NCBI GenBank assembly: GCA_015060705.1
Contig: SUXY01000010.1
Location: 1 to 60,497, forward strand
DNA length: 60,497 bases
Source: Bacteroides sp.
GTDB taxonomy: Bacteria; Bacteroidota; Bacteroidia; Bacteroidales; Bacteroidaceae
Direction: 5' to 3'
Below, one piece after another: positions 1-7,510 of this stretch. Below the pieces are notes generated by a model. That model was not told the origin of the DNA. It worked only from the letters and a program-made list of their open reading frames with translations, and ran no database searches. The position numbers and the translations under genes were made by a program. Position 1 is the stretch's first letter, and each line of letters starts with the position of its first letter.

Positions 1-843
1 AGTGGTTAATAGACATTTACCATCATCTACAATCTCGCATTCAATAGATGTGGTCTTAAAATCCAACTTTTTGAAAATAGTGTTTTCTATTTTCCCTATA
101 AATTTTTCATTGTCTGGTCTGCTTGCATTCTCTGCCTCAAATTCACTCGCATTAAGGAATATGCCAAAATCATTTTTCTCAAATGCCTGATTAGGGTTTA
201 TAAGTTTCTCAAGATATTTCCTTAACTCAAATAATTTATCCGTATCCCAATAATTACCATGGTTATACACCCAGTTACTTCGAAGCTTTATAATTTCTAA
301 TATGACACCGTGCTCAAAATTAGCAAGCCCCTTTTCTAATAGTTCCTCGTTGGAAAGCTCCGAGTATTCCAAATCTATTGATTGGATTTCTTTTGACTCA
401 TCATCTATCTCGAATCGTTTCCAATCAATTGTCAATAACACACATTTTGAGTCCTTCTTTTTCGCATATAGATTCAGATACATTCCTAGACGATCACAAG
501 AAAAACGTCCCACGCCTTTTGCTCCAGCCATCATTCTATTATATTGGCGCACTCTATTTTTCTTCTCTGAATAGGCAATATTTAACCACTTATCCCTAAT
601 GTCGGTTAAATCCATACCGACACCATCATCTCGGATTATTATACGAGATGTTCTATCTGAATAATATTGATTATCGGCATCGTCATTCTCTTTTAGATTA
701 ACGAAAGAAATATCAACGCGTTTAGCATCAGCATCAAACGAGTTCTTGATAAGTTCAAGAATAGCAATATTATCATTATTGATAAGGTCTTTACCAATAA
801 TGTTTTTTAATTGAACATTAGTTTTAAAATGCAGCGTGTTCAT
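1..843 (-). CDS. GHKL (Hsp90/MutL/MORC-like) ATPase, 3' part outside window
   Basis: Reading the minus strand from an ATG at 843 gives 281 codons with no stop before the window edge, so the C-terminus is missing. The N-terminal Bergerat-fold ATPase motifs are clear: N box ELIKNSFDADA (residues 30-40, with the Mg-binding Asn34), G1 box DDGVGM (72-77) and G2 box AGAKGVGRFS (106-115). Such ATPases use ATP-driven dimer closure. Only two bases separate its start from the stop of the upstream cytosine methyltransferase, so the two are surely co-transcribed. GHKL ATPases next to DNA methyltransferases are known as parts of restriction-modification-like systems related to the origin of MORC proteins. 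I infer a restriction or sensor subunit here; any nuclease domain would lie beyond the edge. Confidence 0.85.
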   Translation of the reverse strand, partial: MNTLHFKTNVQLKNIIGKDLINNDNIAILELIKNSFDADAKRVDISFVNLKENDDADNQYYSDRTSRIIIRDDGVGMDLTDIRDKWLNIAYSEKKNRVRQYNRMMAGAKGVGRFSCDRLGMYLNLYAKKKDSKCVLLTIDWKRFEIDDESKEIQSIDLEYSELSNEELLEKGLANFEHGVILEIIKLRSNWVYNHGNYWDTDKLFELRKYLEKLINPNQAFEKNDFGIFLNASEFEAENASRPDNEKFIGKIENTIFKKLDFKTTSIECEIVDDGKCLLTT

Positions 844-845
844 AT

Positions 846-2060
846 CTATATCATTCGTTTAAGCACAATGCCAGCTAATTCTGCAAATAATGGAGGTATG
901 GCGTTACCTATTTGCGTATAACGAGGCACTTCTATTTTTCGCATTTTACCTCCAGTTGTATATTTTTTCTTTATTTCATACCAATCCGGAAATGACTGTA
1001 TTCGCGCACATTCGCGAACTGTCATAATTCTCGGTTCGCAGTAATGCAAATAATCATCAGGATGTCCCGTAATAGTGGGCGATATCGCATCAGGGTTCAA
1101 TACAGTAATTCCTCGTTGCTTTATATCCCACTCTTTTCGCGCATTACCATCTATTCGTTTGCCCCTCACCGGATAATGTTCCAATAAAGATTTGAAACAA
1201 GCTGTTTTTTCTGGGGTATGCTTTGCGAAACTATGACTATCGGGCAATACATGAGTCTCATCATAATCACCTCTCATAAGTTTTTGATAGTTTGACTCTG
1301 CAATTCCATATTTGCCTGACACAAAACCTTTTCTATCGGGCGTAGGAGCCTCTCCGTTAGCGCGCAATAAATCAGATATAGCTTCCTCTAATGAGGTATA
1401 TTCGTTCAAGCCTTTACCTTGCAGAAAGGATGATTTCGTTGTCTCAAGGAGTGACTCAAACAATTCTGGAGAACCACATTCCTCTTGTACTCCAACCAAA
1501 ATAAATCTATTTCGTCTTTGAGGAACACCATATTTAGAGAAGTCTATAATGTGTGGCTTTACATTATACCCAAGCTCTTGTAATTTTTTAATTACCTTAA
1601 CTGAATAAGGCTCAGCTTTAACTGTCTTATTCTTGTCAAATGCAAATGTGAAACCTTTTACGTTCTCAAATAGGATGACACGTGGTCTAACCAAATCAAT
1701 AAATTTGATATACGAAAATACCAGTTGATTTCGTACATCATCCTCGACTCTTTTTCCTGCCATTGAAAATCCTTGACAAGGAGGGCCACCTGCGACAAGA
1801 TCCACTTGCCCTCTCAACGCAAGCAACTCCGCCCCATAATTATTTAGGATCTCATTAATGTCATGTGGAGTTTGAGGCAACCACTTCGGCCACGCAAAGT
1901 GTTTTTTATTATCAATTAAGTTTGCTTTAAGAGTAGCAAAAGCAAAATCATTCTTTTCAATGGCAAACAAGCCCTTCCAACCAGCTTGATAGAGTCCTAA
2001 GGATAACCCACCACAGCCAGCGAACAAGTCTATTACTGTATATTTCTTTTTCTTTGCCAT
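846..2060 (-). CDS. DNA (cytosine-5)-methyltransferase
   Basis: This 404-residue protein methylates cytosine C5 in DNA using S-adenosylmethionine. Motif I DLFAGCGGLSLG (residues 11-22) binds SAM. Motif IV GGPPCQGFS carries the catalytic Cys95, motif VI is ENV (132-134), motif VIII is QRRNRF (from 181) and motif X is QIGNAIPP near the C-terminus. All catalytic motifs are intact. The ATG at 2060 is preferred over the TTG one codon upstream. A target-recognition region lies between motifs VIII and IX. It is the first gene of an operon with the GHKL ATPase, so it probably protects the host DNA in a restriction-modification-like system rather than acting alone. Confidence 0.95.
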   Translation of the reverse strand: MAKKKKYTVIDLFAGCGGLSLGLYQAGWKGLFAIEKNDFAFATLKANLIDNKKHFAWPKWLPQTPHDINEILNNYGAELLALRGQVDLVAGGPPCQGFSMAGKRVEDDVRNQLVFSYIKFIDLVRPRVILFENVKGFTFAFDKNKTVKAEPYSVKVIKKLQELGYNVKPHIIDFSKYGVPQRRNRFILVGVQEECGSPELFESLLETTKSSFLQGKGLNEYTSLEEAISDLLRANGEAPTPDRKGFVSGKYGIAESNYQKLMRGDYDETHVLPDSHSFAKHTPEKTACFKSLLEHYPVRGKRIDGNARKEWDIKQRGITVLNPDAISPTITGHPDDYLHYCEPRIMTVRECARIQSFPDWYEIKKKYTTGGKMRKIEVPRYTQIGNAIPPLFAELAGIVLKRMI

Positions 2061-2091
2061 CAAAATAGGTTATTAAACCCCAATATTACTG

Positions 2092-2099
2092 CAAATATA
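2092..2099 (-). promoter_or_regulatory. -7 box for methyltransferase operon
   Basis: The minus strand reads TATATTTG, an exact match to the Bacteroides TAnnTTTG box, about 30 bases before the methyltransferase ATG. No good -33 box was seen. Confidence 0.5.
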
Positions 2100-2248
2100 C
2101 AACTATTTTACGATTAAGACCTTTATATATGGGATATTTTATTGGTGAATCGCATTTTGATAGATAATATTTGTCACTAATGTAGATTGTTTATGTACAT
2201 TGTCTATTGATTATTTCCCATATTTTTCGTAACTTTATAAGAAAAATT

Positions 2249-2554
2249 ATGGGATTATTTGAGGAATATAAGAACCATCCTGATAAGGCTGTTAGAGAAA
2301 GAGCGAACAATTGGGGTGCAGCAATAGGGTTACAGAATGTAGATGGTCTTAGTGTGTCTGAATTTCTGATTCAACTTGCTCGACAACAAATTGAGGGTAA
2401 GATTACGATGGAGGAAGTTACCCAAAGACTCAATAAGCATTACAAGCATAGAAAACTTTATAGTTCGACTTATGAGATTGTTCCTCCTAACTCAGAGATG
2501 ACCAAAAGAATGAAAGAGGAAAACGAACTCAGACGACCTGGGATGTATGAATAG
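2249..2554 (+). CDS. VbhA-like antitoxin family protein
   Basis: This 101-residue protein starts at the ATG of MGLFEEYKNH, because the upstream in-frame ATG lies in AT-rich non-coding-like sequence. The central part (VDGLSVSEFLIQLARQQIEG followed by KITMEEV) has the small helical pattern of VbhA-type antitoxins. These hold Fic-domain AMP transferases inactive by blocking ATP binding through an (S/T)xxxE(G/N) motif. Here the equivalent spot reads LQNVDG, so the Ser/Thr and Glu are replaced (Leu, Asp). No Fic protein follows; only a 21-residue frame starts one base after the stop. It may be an orphan antitoxin or the remnant of a toxin-antitoxin pair. The family assignment rests on pattern recognition only. 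Confidence 0.65.
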   Translation: MGLFEEYKNHPDKAVRERANNWGAAIGLQNVDGLSVSEFLIQLARQQIEGKITMEEVTQRLNKHYKHRKLYSSTYEIVPPNSEMTKRMKEENELRRPGMYE

Positions 2555-2555
2555 A

Positions 2556-2621
2556 ATGACATATTGGAATACAAAGCTGGGGATATTTCGTTCTAAAATC
2601 CGCTTTATGCATACTGGCTGA
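2556..2621 (+). pseudogene. Tiny frame after antitoxin, possible remnant of partner gene
   Basis: An ATG begins one base after the antitoxin stop and reads 21 codons (MTYWNTKLGIFRSKIRFMHT then Gly) before TGA. The position is where a Fic toxin would start in a typical operon. It may be a truncated toxin remnant, or chance. I cannot match the peptide to Fic with confidence. Confidence 0.2.
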
Positions 2622-2710
2622 AGGCGGAGTATTTTGTAAAACAAAAGTCGTATTTAAACAAAATTCAAAAAAATAGAATTAAACTCATTATAAAAGTATA
2701 CTAAGCATAT

Positions 2711-3070
2711 ATGATTTTATTATTACACCCAACACACAGAAAATTCATTAAATTATTGCGTAATAAAGTTAATAATGGAGATGTTATATATATAACCAAA
2801 GAAGACCAAAGCGAGTGGCAATCCGTTTTTAACACATCGAAAAATTCAAAAAAAAGGCACCAAGAAACATATAGGATATTTCTTCGAGCAATCAACCGTG
2901 TACACACAGAGATTCCTAACAATGCAATTGTCATAAATTTGTCTTTGGTGGATCATATTGAAAGTATTTTAAGAAAAGTTGAACTTAAAAATCCATTAAG
3001 GACAATAAGAAATATCATTTTAATGAAAATTGTAAGAGTGGGCTTTAGGTTGTTAAGGCATTTAGAGTAA
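2711..3070 (+). CDS. Hypothetical basic protein
   Basis: I do not recognise this 119-residue protein. It begins MILLLHPTHRKFIKLLRNKV, is rich in Lys/Arg and Ile/Leu, and has no signal peptide or clear membrane segment. The C-terminal third (from about residue 88) is a basic amphipathic helix-like stretch. It lies 156 bases after the antitoxin gene, is AT-rich like the rest of the island, and is followed by a hairpin with a T run. It could be a small nucleic-acid-binding protein or a degraded gene; a real gene is likely but not certain. Confidence 0.5.
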   Translation: MILLLHPTHRKFIKLLRNKVNNGDVIYITKEDQSEWQSVFNTSKNSKKRHQETYRIFLRAINRVHTEIPNNAIVINLSLVDHIESILRKVELKNPLRTIRNIILMKIVRVGFRLLRHLE

Positions 3071-3150
3071 TGTTATTGTCCGATTATATGTAAACATCTT
3101 TTAACCGCAAGAACAAAACTCTACTTAAAAGCGAATAGTAATACAACTCT

Positions 3151-3180
3151 GGCTCTAACGTCGGTTTCAGAGCCGTTTTT
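3151..3180 (+). terminator. Terminator after 2711 gene
   Basis: GGCTCT (3151-3156) pairs with AGAGCC (3169-3174), followed by GTTTTT. It is a short but typical rho-independent terminator closing the plus-strand island genes. Confidence 0.5.
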
Positions 3181-3231
3181 GTACCTTTTCGAGGTGAAAT
3201 GTAAATCCTACATTCATTCCAACAATAAAAC

Positions 3232-3266
3232 AAATGGGAGCAGTGCTTACAACACTACTCCCATTT
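3232..3266 (-). terminator. Terminator of phosphoesterase pair
   Basis: AAATGGGAG (3232-3240) pairs with CTCCCATTT (3258-3266), and the stem extends through AGTG/CACT after one mismatch. On the minus strand it is followed by a T-rich tract. It lies downstream of the minus-strand phosphoesterase stop. Confidence 0.65.
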
Positions 3267-3302
3267 AGTTATATACTTACATAATTATATAAGTACATAG
3301 AA

Positions 3303-4067
3303 TCATAGTTCAATAAACTTATCGCCCTTGAAATCCTGCAAATGCTCACCATAGTACACATAGCCCATCTGATTGCTGACAATACGAGTGTTTCCGATAG
3401 TTGCATCAATGTTGGCATGTGAATGGCCAAATATCCATACATCTATTCGGCTGTCGGCAATAAAATCACCCAGTTCGGTTGCAAAGGCGCTATTCAAAAG
3501 ACTTCCTTTATACTGGGGTGCGACAACTTCTAATGTAGGGAGGTGGTGGGTAACCACCACTATGTGTTTGGCATCACTTTCTGAAACACTTTGCTTGATA
3601 AATGCCAAACATTTCTGATGCTCGACATTGAAATCATCGGTAGTAAATCTGCGACCTCCATACAGAATCTGTCTGAAGTCATTCATGCCACGACTGACAA
3701 AATATTCATCTTGCGGTGATATGTGTGACCACAAGGTCGAAAGGATGAAATCTGTATCTTCAATGCGCACCACCTTATTCTGATAGTAATGGACATTGGG
3801 AAGAATCTCCCTGCTCCAACTATCGCCATAAGCCAGCACATCGCCATTTCCGTAGAACTCATGGTTTCCTGGAACCAACAACACCTCGCGGTAATTGGCA
3901 GATGCCCATTTCCAAAACTTTAAGTTCGGCAATGTTCTATCTCGTAGATAGCCAGTATCACCAGCAAAGACCAGAACATCTCCAGCCACCTCAAATGGCA
4001 TACTCTTTATAAATTTTGAATTATCTGACAGCTCCAAATGTATGTCAGATGCGTATTGTATCTTCAT
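3303..4067 (-). CDS. Calcineurin-like metallophosphoesterase
   Basis: This 254-residue cytoplasmic protein has the full two-metal phosphoesterase signature: SDIH (from residue 7), GD (36-37), GNHE (67-70), THH (173-175) and GHSH (214-217). It is expected to hydrolyse phosphomono- or diesters with Mn/Fe; the substrate cannot be told. It follows a second phosphoesterase by 11 bases in the same direction, so the two form an operon. Neither has a signal peptide. Similar stand-alone enzymes occur in phages and mobile elements, so an accessory role is possible. Confidence 0.9.
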   Translation of the reverse strand: MKIQYASDIHLELSDNSKFIKSMPFEVAGDVLVFAGDTGYLRDRTLPNLKFWKWASANYREVLLVPGNHEFYGNGDVLAYGDSWSREILPNVHYYQNKVVRIEDTDFILSTLWSHISPQDEYFVSRGMNDFRQILYGGRRFTTDDFNVEHQKCLAFIKQSVSESDAKHIVVVTHHLPTLEVVAPQYKGSLLNSAFATELGDFIADSRIDVWIFGHSHANIDATIGNTRIVSNQMGYVYYGEHLQDFKGDKFIEL

Positions 4068-4078
4068 AATTCTATACC

Positions 4079-4726
4079 TTATTTGTTATTCTTGTTATAT
4101 TGTTCAACCTGCTTCTGTATTATTGTCTTGACCTGGTCAAAAGAAACAGGAGTAAAGTTGTTATTGTCTACGCCTACATCATATTGTGTAGGGAATAGCA
4201 TATTCAATCGGGATGCATCTTTACCCGTATTATTCTTGCTGGTGTGAACGTGGCCAAACAATTGCCAAGTATCTTTGTAAGCTCCACCATAACACAAGAA
4301 CGGACAATGGTTCAAGTAAATATTTTGCTTGCCTATCTCTATGTGCTTCTGCATTACAATCTCTTCAAATCTATCGTAATAGCTTTGCCTGAGATTCTTC
4401 ATGTCATGGTTCCCGACAATTAGATAGATTTTGCCATTCAATCTGTTCAGTACATTTGTCCATTCAGCAGAGCCTCCTAAACAAAAGTCACCTAGATGAA
4501 AGACAATATCGTCCACTCCTACTACACGATTCCAGTTCGCAATAAGGGCTTCATTCATTTCATTCACATTCTTGAACGGACGACTGCAAAAACCGATGAT
4601 GTTAGCATGATTGAAATGAGTATCCGATGTAAAAAACACCTTTGCTCCGTCAAATTTGTAATTCATAATCTGTTCTTCTTTTGTACGCATCACTGCGTGA
4701 TTAATAATTGATTTATTGATTTCCAT
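4079..4726 (-). CDS. Metallophosphoesterase, first of pair
   Basis: This protein of up to 215 residues carries SDTH (34-37), GD (79-80), GNHD (105-108), NHCP (from 139) and GHVH (158-161), the intact metal ligands of calcineurin-type phosphoesterases. The first 20 residues lack family features, and Met21 (MNYKFDGAKV) is an equally good start. The short form resembles stand-alone phosphoesterases of phage and plasmid origin. It is the upstream gene of the two-gene operon. A promoter about 310 bases upstream implies a long leader that contains short open frames. Substrate unknown. Confidence 0.88.
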   Translation of the reverse strand: MEINKSIINHAVMRTKEEQIMNYKFDGAKVFFTSDTHFNHANIIGFCSRPFKNVNEMNEALIANWNRVVGVDDIVFHLGDFCLGGSAEWTNVLNRLNGKIYLIVGNHDMKNLRQSYYDRFEEIVMQKHIEIGKQNIYLNHCPFLCYGGAYKDTWQLFGHVHTSKNNTGKDASRLNMLFPTQYDVGVDNNNFTPVSFDQVKTIIQKQVEQYNKNNK

Positions 4727-4753
4727 TGGACGGAATAGACGGAGAGGAAGACG

Positions 4754-4986
4754 TCACCAATGGGCATAAACAAAGAATCGTTGAAAAGCTTGGTAGGGAC
4801 TTTCCAACGATTCTTGTCTATTCTTCGTAACTAGGATATCTGCATCTATAATATCCTGGTTCGTGTATGTTTCAGTTGGATAGTATTCCCAATAGAGGCT
4901 GTTGGTTCAATGCATGAAATAGTGGTATACAGCATACCCTCAAAGCATTTAGTGCCTCGATCAAGAGTGGTTGCTAATATGTTCAT
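4754..4986 (-). other. Two overlapping short frames in leader, possible frameshifted small gene
   Basis: Between the promoter and the phosphoesterase pair, the minus strand reads 46 codons from an ATG at 4986 (begins MNILATTLDRGTKCFEG, stop at 4846). An overlapping frame without its own ATG (4906-4754) reads through SLYWEYYPTETY and QAFQRFFVYAHW. Joined by one shift near 4900 they would give a protein-like sequence of about 75-80 residues. It may be a frame-disrupted small gene, a leader peptide or chance. No function is assigned. Confidence 0.3.
4773..4815. repeat. Inverted repeat / large hairpin in leader
   Basis: AAGAATCGTTGAAAAG (4773-4788) and CTTTCCAACGATTCTT (4800-4815) pair at 15 of 16 positions around an 11-base loop. 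It lies just upstream of the phosphoesterase start on the minus strand and lacks a T run, so it is not an obvious terminator. Confidence 0.5.
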
Positions 4987-5037
4987 TCTATTTTGCTGCA
5001 TCTTTTATTATTTTACAGATTATACCTAAATGGATCG

Positions 5038-5070
5038 CAAAGGTAATGCTTTTTTCTTCAATATATCAAA
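5038..5070 (-). promoter_or_regulatory. Promoter for phosphoesterase operon
   Basis: The minus strand has TTTG (5070-5067), 21 bases, then TACCTTTG (5045-5038): a full Bacteroides promoter. Transcription would start near 5030, about 300 bases before the first phosphoesterase. Confidence 0.65.
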
Positions 5071-5176
5071 GCTTATTTGCACTATTTTTACGGCAAAAAT
5101 GTCTGATAATGGGTTATATACAAAGTATATAAAAAAGTTTCGGCCAAAGTATGTACTATTTTCTTATGGTCAATAG

Positions 5177-5207
5177 AATACCGAAATATTGCAAATAATT
5201 CGGTATT
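5177..5207 (-). terminator. Hairpin after SDR/ADH operon
   Basis: AATACCGAA (5177-5185) pairs with TTCGGTATT (5199-5207), two bases beyond the stop of the Cys-rich gene. The T run is poor, so termination is inferred. Confidence 0.4.
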
Positions 5208-5208
5208 G

Positions 5209-5418
5209 TTACCTTATAGAGCGGTTTCTTATCTCCAAAGTAACGTCCATATATTCCCGCTTGCCTTCGATGTAGTCAGCATAAAGTATTTCCGCATCCA
5301 TCCCCTTCAGGATGCGGCACTTGCCACAAGCCTCGCAATCGTGCAGGCATTTCCAGGCTTCTAGGACATAAGTCAGCCTTTCTTCTTTGGTGGAGTTTTC
5401 AATCTTGGGAGGTTGCAT
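5209..5418 (-). CDS. Small Cys-rich protein
   Basis: This 69-residue protein has the cluster CLHDCEACGKC (from about residue 24), four Cys with spacing suited to binding a metal. It has no signal peptide. It is the last gene of an operon with an SDR and a zinc alcohol dehydrogenase, 12 bases after the dehydrogenase stop. It may bind zinc or iron, or serve a redox partner role; I do not recognise a named family. The operon position and normal codon use support a real gene. Confidence 0.65.
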   Translation of the reverse strand: MQPPKIENSTKEERLTYVLEAWKCLHDCEACGKCRILKGMDAEILYADYIEGKREYMDVTLEIRNRSIR

Positions 5419-5430
5419 GGTTTCTTCAAA

Positions 5431-6462
5431 TTAAATGATAGCCACCTTAATCACTCCATCCAGCTTGTTCTCAAAGATGCGGTAGGCTTCCTCAATCTCA
5501 CTCAATGGAAAACGATGCGTAATTAGTGGAGTGGTGTCAATCTTTCCTGCTTCAATAAGGCGAAGAACTTCCTCGCAATCGCATCCATCTACGCCACCGG
5601 TCTTGAAGGTGAGATTCTTGCCATACATATCGGGCAAAGGAAGAACCTGAGGCTGGTCGTAAAGGGCCACCACCGTTACGATGGCATTCGGACGGGCACA
5701 CTCCCACGCGAGACGGAAGGTGTCATCGGCTCCGGCCACTTCAAGCACTCTATCAGCACCTCCATGGTCGCTATTTTTCAAAACAAAATCCTTACATTCC
5801 TCGGGAGTGGTGAACAACACATCGGGATAATATTCTTGCACGAAACGTCTTCTTTCTTTGGACTTCTCACAGACAATGATTCGTTTCGGTTGCTTTAGCA
5901 TCACGCAAAGGAGCGTGCAGATTCCCGTCGGTCCCGCTCCTATTATCAGTACGGTATCATCTTTGGTTATCTCGGAGATACGAGCTGCCCAAAAGCCAGT
6001 GGCCAAGACATCACCTACCAACAAAGCCTGTTCATCGGAAACGCTATGGGGAATGCGGTTCAGTCCTTGATTAGCCAAGGGAACACGCACGTATTCCGTC
6101 TGTCCACCATCGATGCGGCATCCCAATGCCCAACCGCCATTCGGATTGGTACAATTGTTCACATAGCCATTCTTGCAGAAGAAGCACTCTCCGCAGAAGG
6201 TCTCTACGTTTACGGTCACTCTATCGCCTGGCTTTACATTAGTAACCTCAGAGCCGACTTCTTCGACCACTCCCACCATTTCGTGGCCTACGGTGATGCC
6301 CAGAACCGCACGAGGTACACTTCCATGCTTGATATGCAGGTCACTGGTACAGATACTGCCCATCGTCACCCGAACAATGGCATCGGTGGGTTCAATGAGT
6401 GTAGGTTTCAACTTCTCCACCAAAACGAACTTTCCTTTTTCGATGTATGTGTATGCTAACAT
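5431..6462 (-). CDS. Zinc-dependent medium-chain alcohol dehydrogenase
   Basis: This 343-residue cytoplasmic dehydrogenase oxidises alcohols or polyols with NAD(P). The catalytic zinc ligands are Cys38 (SICTSD) and GHE near residue 60. The structural zinc cluster is CGECFFCKNGYVNNC (about 90-104), and the cofactor loop is GAGPTG (about 175). The C-terminal substrate-domain pattern (PLITHRFPLSEIEEAY) is typical of the sorbitol/threonine dehydrogenase group. It follows an SDR gene by 14 bases, so both may act on the same alcohol or ketone; the substrate cannot be read. Confidence 0.9.
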   Translation of the reverse strand: MLAYTYIEKGKFVLVEKLKPTLIEPTDAIVRVTMGSICTSDLHIKHGSVPRAVLGITVGHEMVGVVEEVGSEVTNVKPGDRVTVNVETFCGECFFCKNGYVNNCTNPNGGWALGCRIDGGQTEYVRVPLANQGLNRIPHSVSDEQALLVGDVLATGFWAARISEITKDDTVLIIGAGPTGICTLLCVMLKQPKRIIVCEKSKERRRFVQEYYPDVLFTTPEECKDFVLKNSDHGGADRVLEVAGADDTFRLAWECARPNAIVTVVALYDQPQVLPLPDMYGKNLTFKTGGVDGCDCEEVLRLIEAGKIDTTPLITHRFPLSEIEEAYRIFENKLDGVIKVAII

Positions 6463-6476
6463 AAATATCTAATTAT

Positions 6477-7193
6477 TTATTTTTCCAACTTCCAACCACA
6501 GTCTCCGTGGTAAATCATCTGCTTAGTCATGCCGCCATCAATGCAGATATTCTCACCCGTGATAAAACCAGCCTTGTCGCTACAAAGAAACAGCACCATA
6601 TGGGCAATGTCCATGGGATTCCCCACTCTACCGGCAGGTTGCTGAGTTGCATCGGGACCTTCGTAAACGGTGTAGGCCGTATCTATCCAACCGGGAGAAA
6701 TGGAGTTCACCCTTGCTTTTCCCGAAAGGCTGACGGCCAATGCGTGCGTGAGTGCAGCAATGCCCCCTTTGGCAGCTGTATAGCTCTCGGTCTGTGGCTG
6801 GCTCATGCGGTCACGCGACGAAGAGATATTGATGATGGATGCACCATCCACCAAATGATTCTTCAGCAATTTCACCAAATAGAAGGGTGCGGTTACTCCC
6901 ACACTCAGGGCATACTGAAACTCCTCGTAGGAACATTCATCTATCCCTTTCATCAATGGCAAGGCATTGTTGACGATGATATCCACTTTATCATGCTTGC
7001 TCAGCACCTCGGCCGCAAAAGCCTCCAGCACCTCTTTCTTAGAGATATCTCCAACAAAATGCTCTCCCTCCTGCTTGTCAATTACATAGACTACAGCTTC
7101 CCGAGAACGGAACTCATCGGCAATGCATCGGCCTATTCCGTTGGCACCACCGGTTACTATAACTACTTTATCTTTGAATATATCCGCTATCAT
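6477..7193 (-). CDS. Short-chain dehydrogenase/reductase (SDR)
   Basis: This 238-residue classical SDR has the cofactor motif TGGANGIG (15-22), NNA near residue 90, the catalytic Ser in ISSSRD (about 122-127) and YTAAKGG with the catalytic Tyr and Lys (about 137-143). A C-terminal GENICIDGGM segment is typical of the FabG-like group. It is the first gene of the SDR/ADH/Cys-rich operon. It probably interconverts a secondary alcohol and ketone with NAD(P)H. Substrate unknown. Confidence 0.9.
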   Translation of the reverse strand: MIADIFKDKVVIVTGGANGIGRCIADEFRSREAVVYVIDKQEGEHFVGDISKKEVLEAFAAEVLSKHDKVDIIVNNALPLMKGIDECSYEEFQYALSVGVTAPFYLVKLLKNHLVDGASIINISSSRDRMSQPQTESYTAAKGGIAALTHALAVSLSGKARVNSISPGWIDTAYTVYEGPDATQQPAGRVGNPMDIAHMVLFLCSDKAGFITGENICIDGGMTKQMIYHGDCGWKLEK

Positions 7194-7273
7194 AAAGTCT
7201 TATTCTTTTATATATCATCAACATAATTCGTCCTAAAATACAAGCATAATATTCAATATACCGATATTTACAG

Positions 7274-7281
7274 CAAATGTA
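7274..7281 (-). promoter_or_regulatory. -7 box for SDR operon
   Basis: The minus strand reads TACATTTG about 80 bases before the SDR start. A TTG lies 15 bases upstream, which is closer than usual. The rest of the divergent 317-base gap (7194-7510) shows only AT-rich promoter-like sequence. Confidence 0.45.
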
Positions 7282-7437
7282 CTTTATTTTCAGTTACAAT
7301 GGTTGCTTTTCAAAAGAAAAACAACTTTACTTTAACAATTGATTCCTAACTGATATACCTTCCTATTATTGAAAAATAATCTATTATCTCAATGCATTTA
7401 GTTGACAATAGCTGGCGATAATACGTAAGAAAAATCG

Positions 7438-7445
7438 TATTTTTG
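7438..7445 (+). promoter_or_regulatory. -7 box for secreted phosphoesterase
   Basis: TATTTTTG matches TAnnTTTG, about 65 bases before the ATG at 7511; no -33 box at normal distance. Confidence 0.45.
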
Positions 7446-7510
7446 TAAATTGATATGTAATTACTCGAAAACAAGATAATTCAATATTATAAAACTTAAA
7501 CTAATATCCT

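Noticed and set aside
2061-2063. TTG start of the methyltransferase
   Set aside because: The next codon is ATG and matches the usual start of this protein type.
6507-7226. A 239-codon plus-strand frame
   Set aside because: It lies opposite the SDR gene, lacks family motifs and is a shadow frame of a GC-richer coding sequence.
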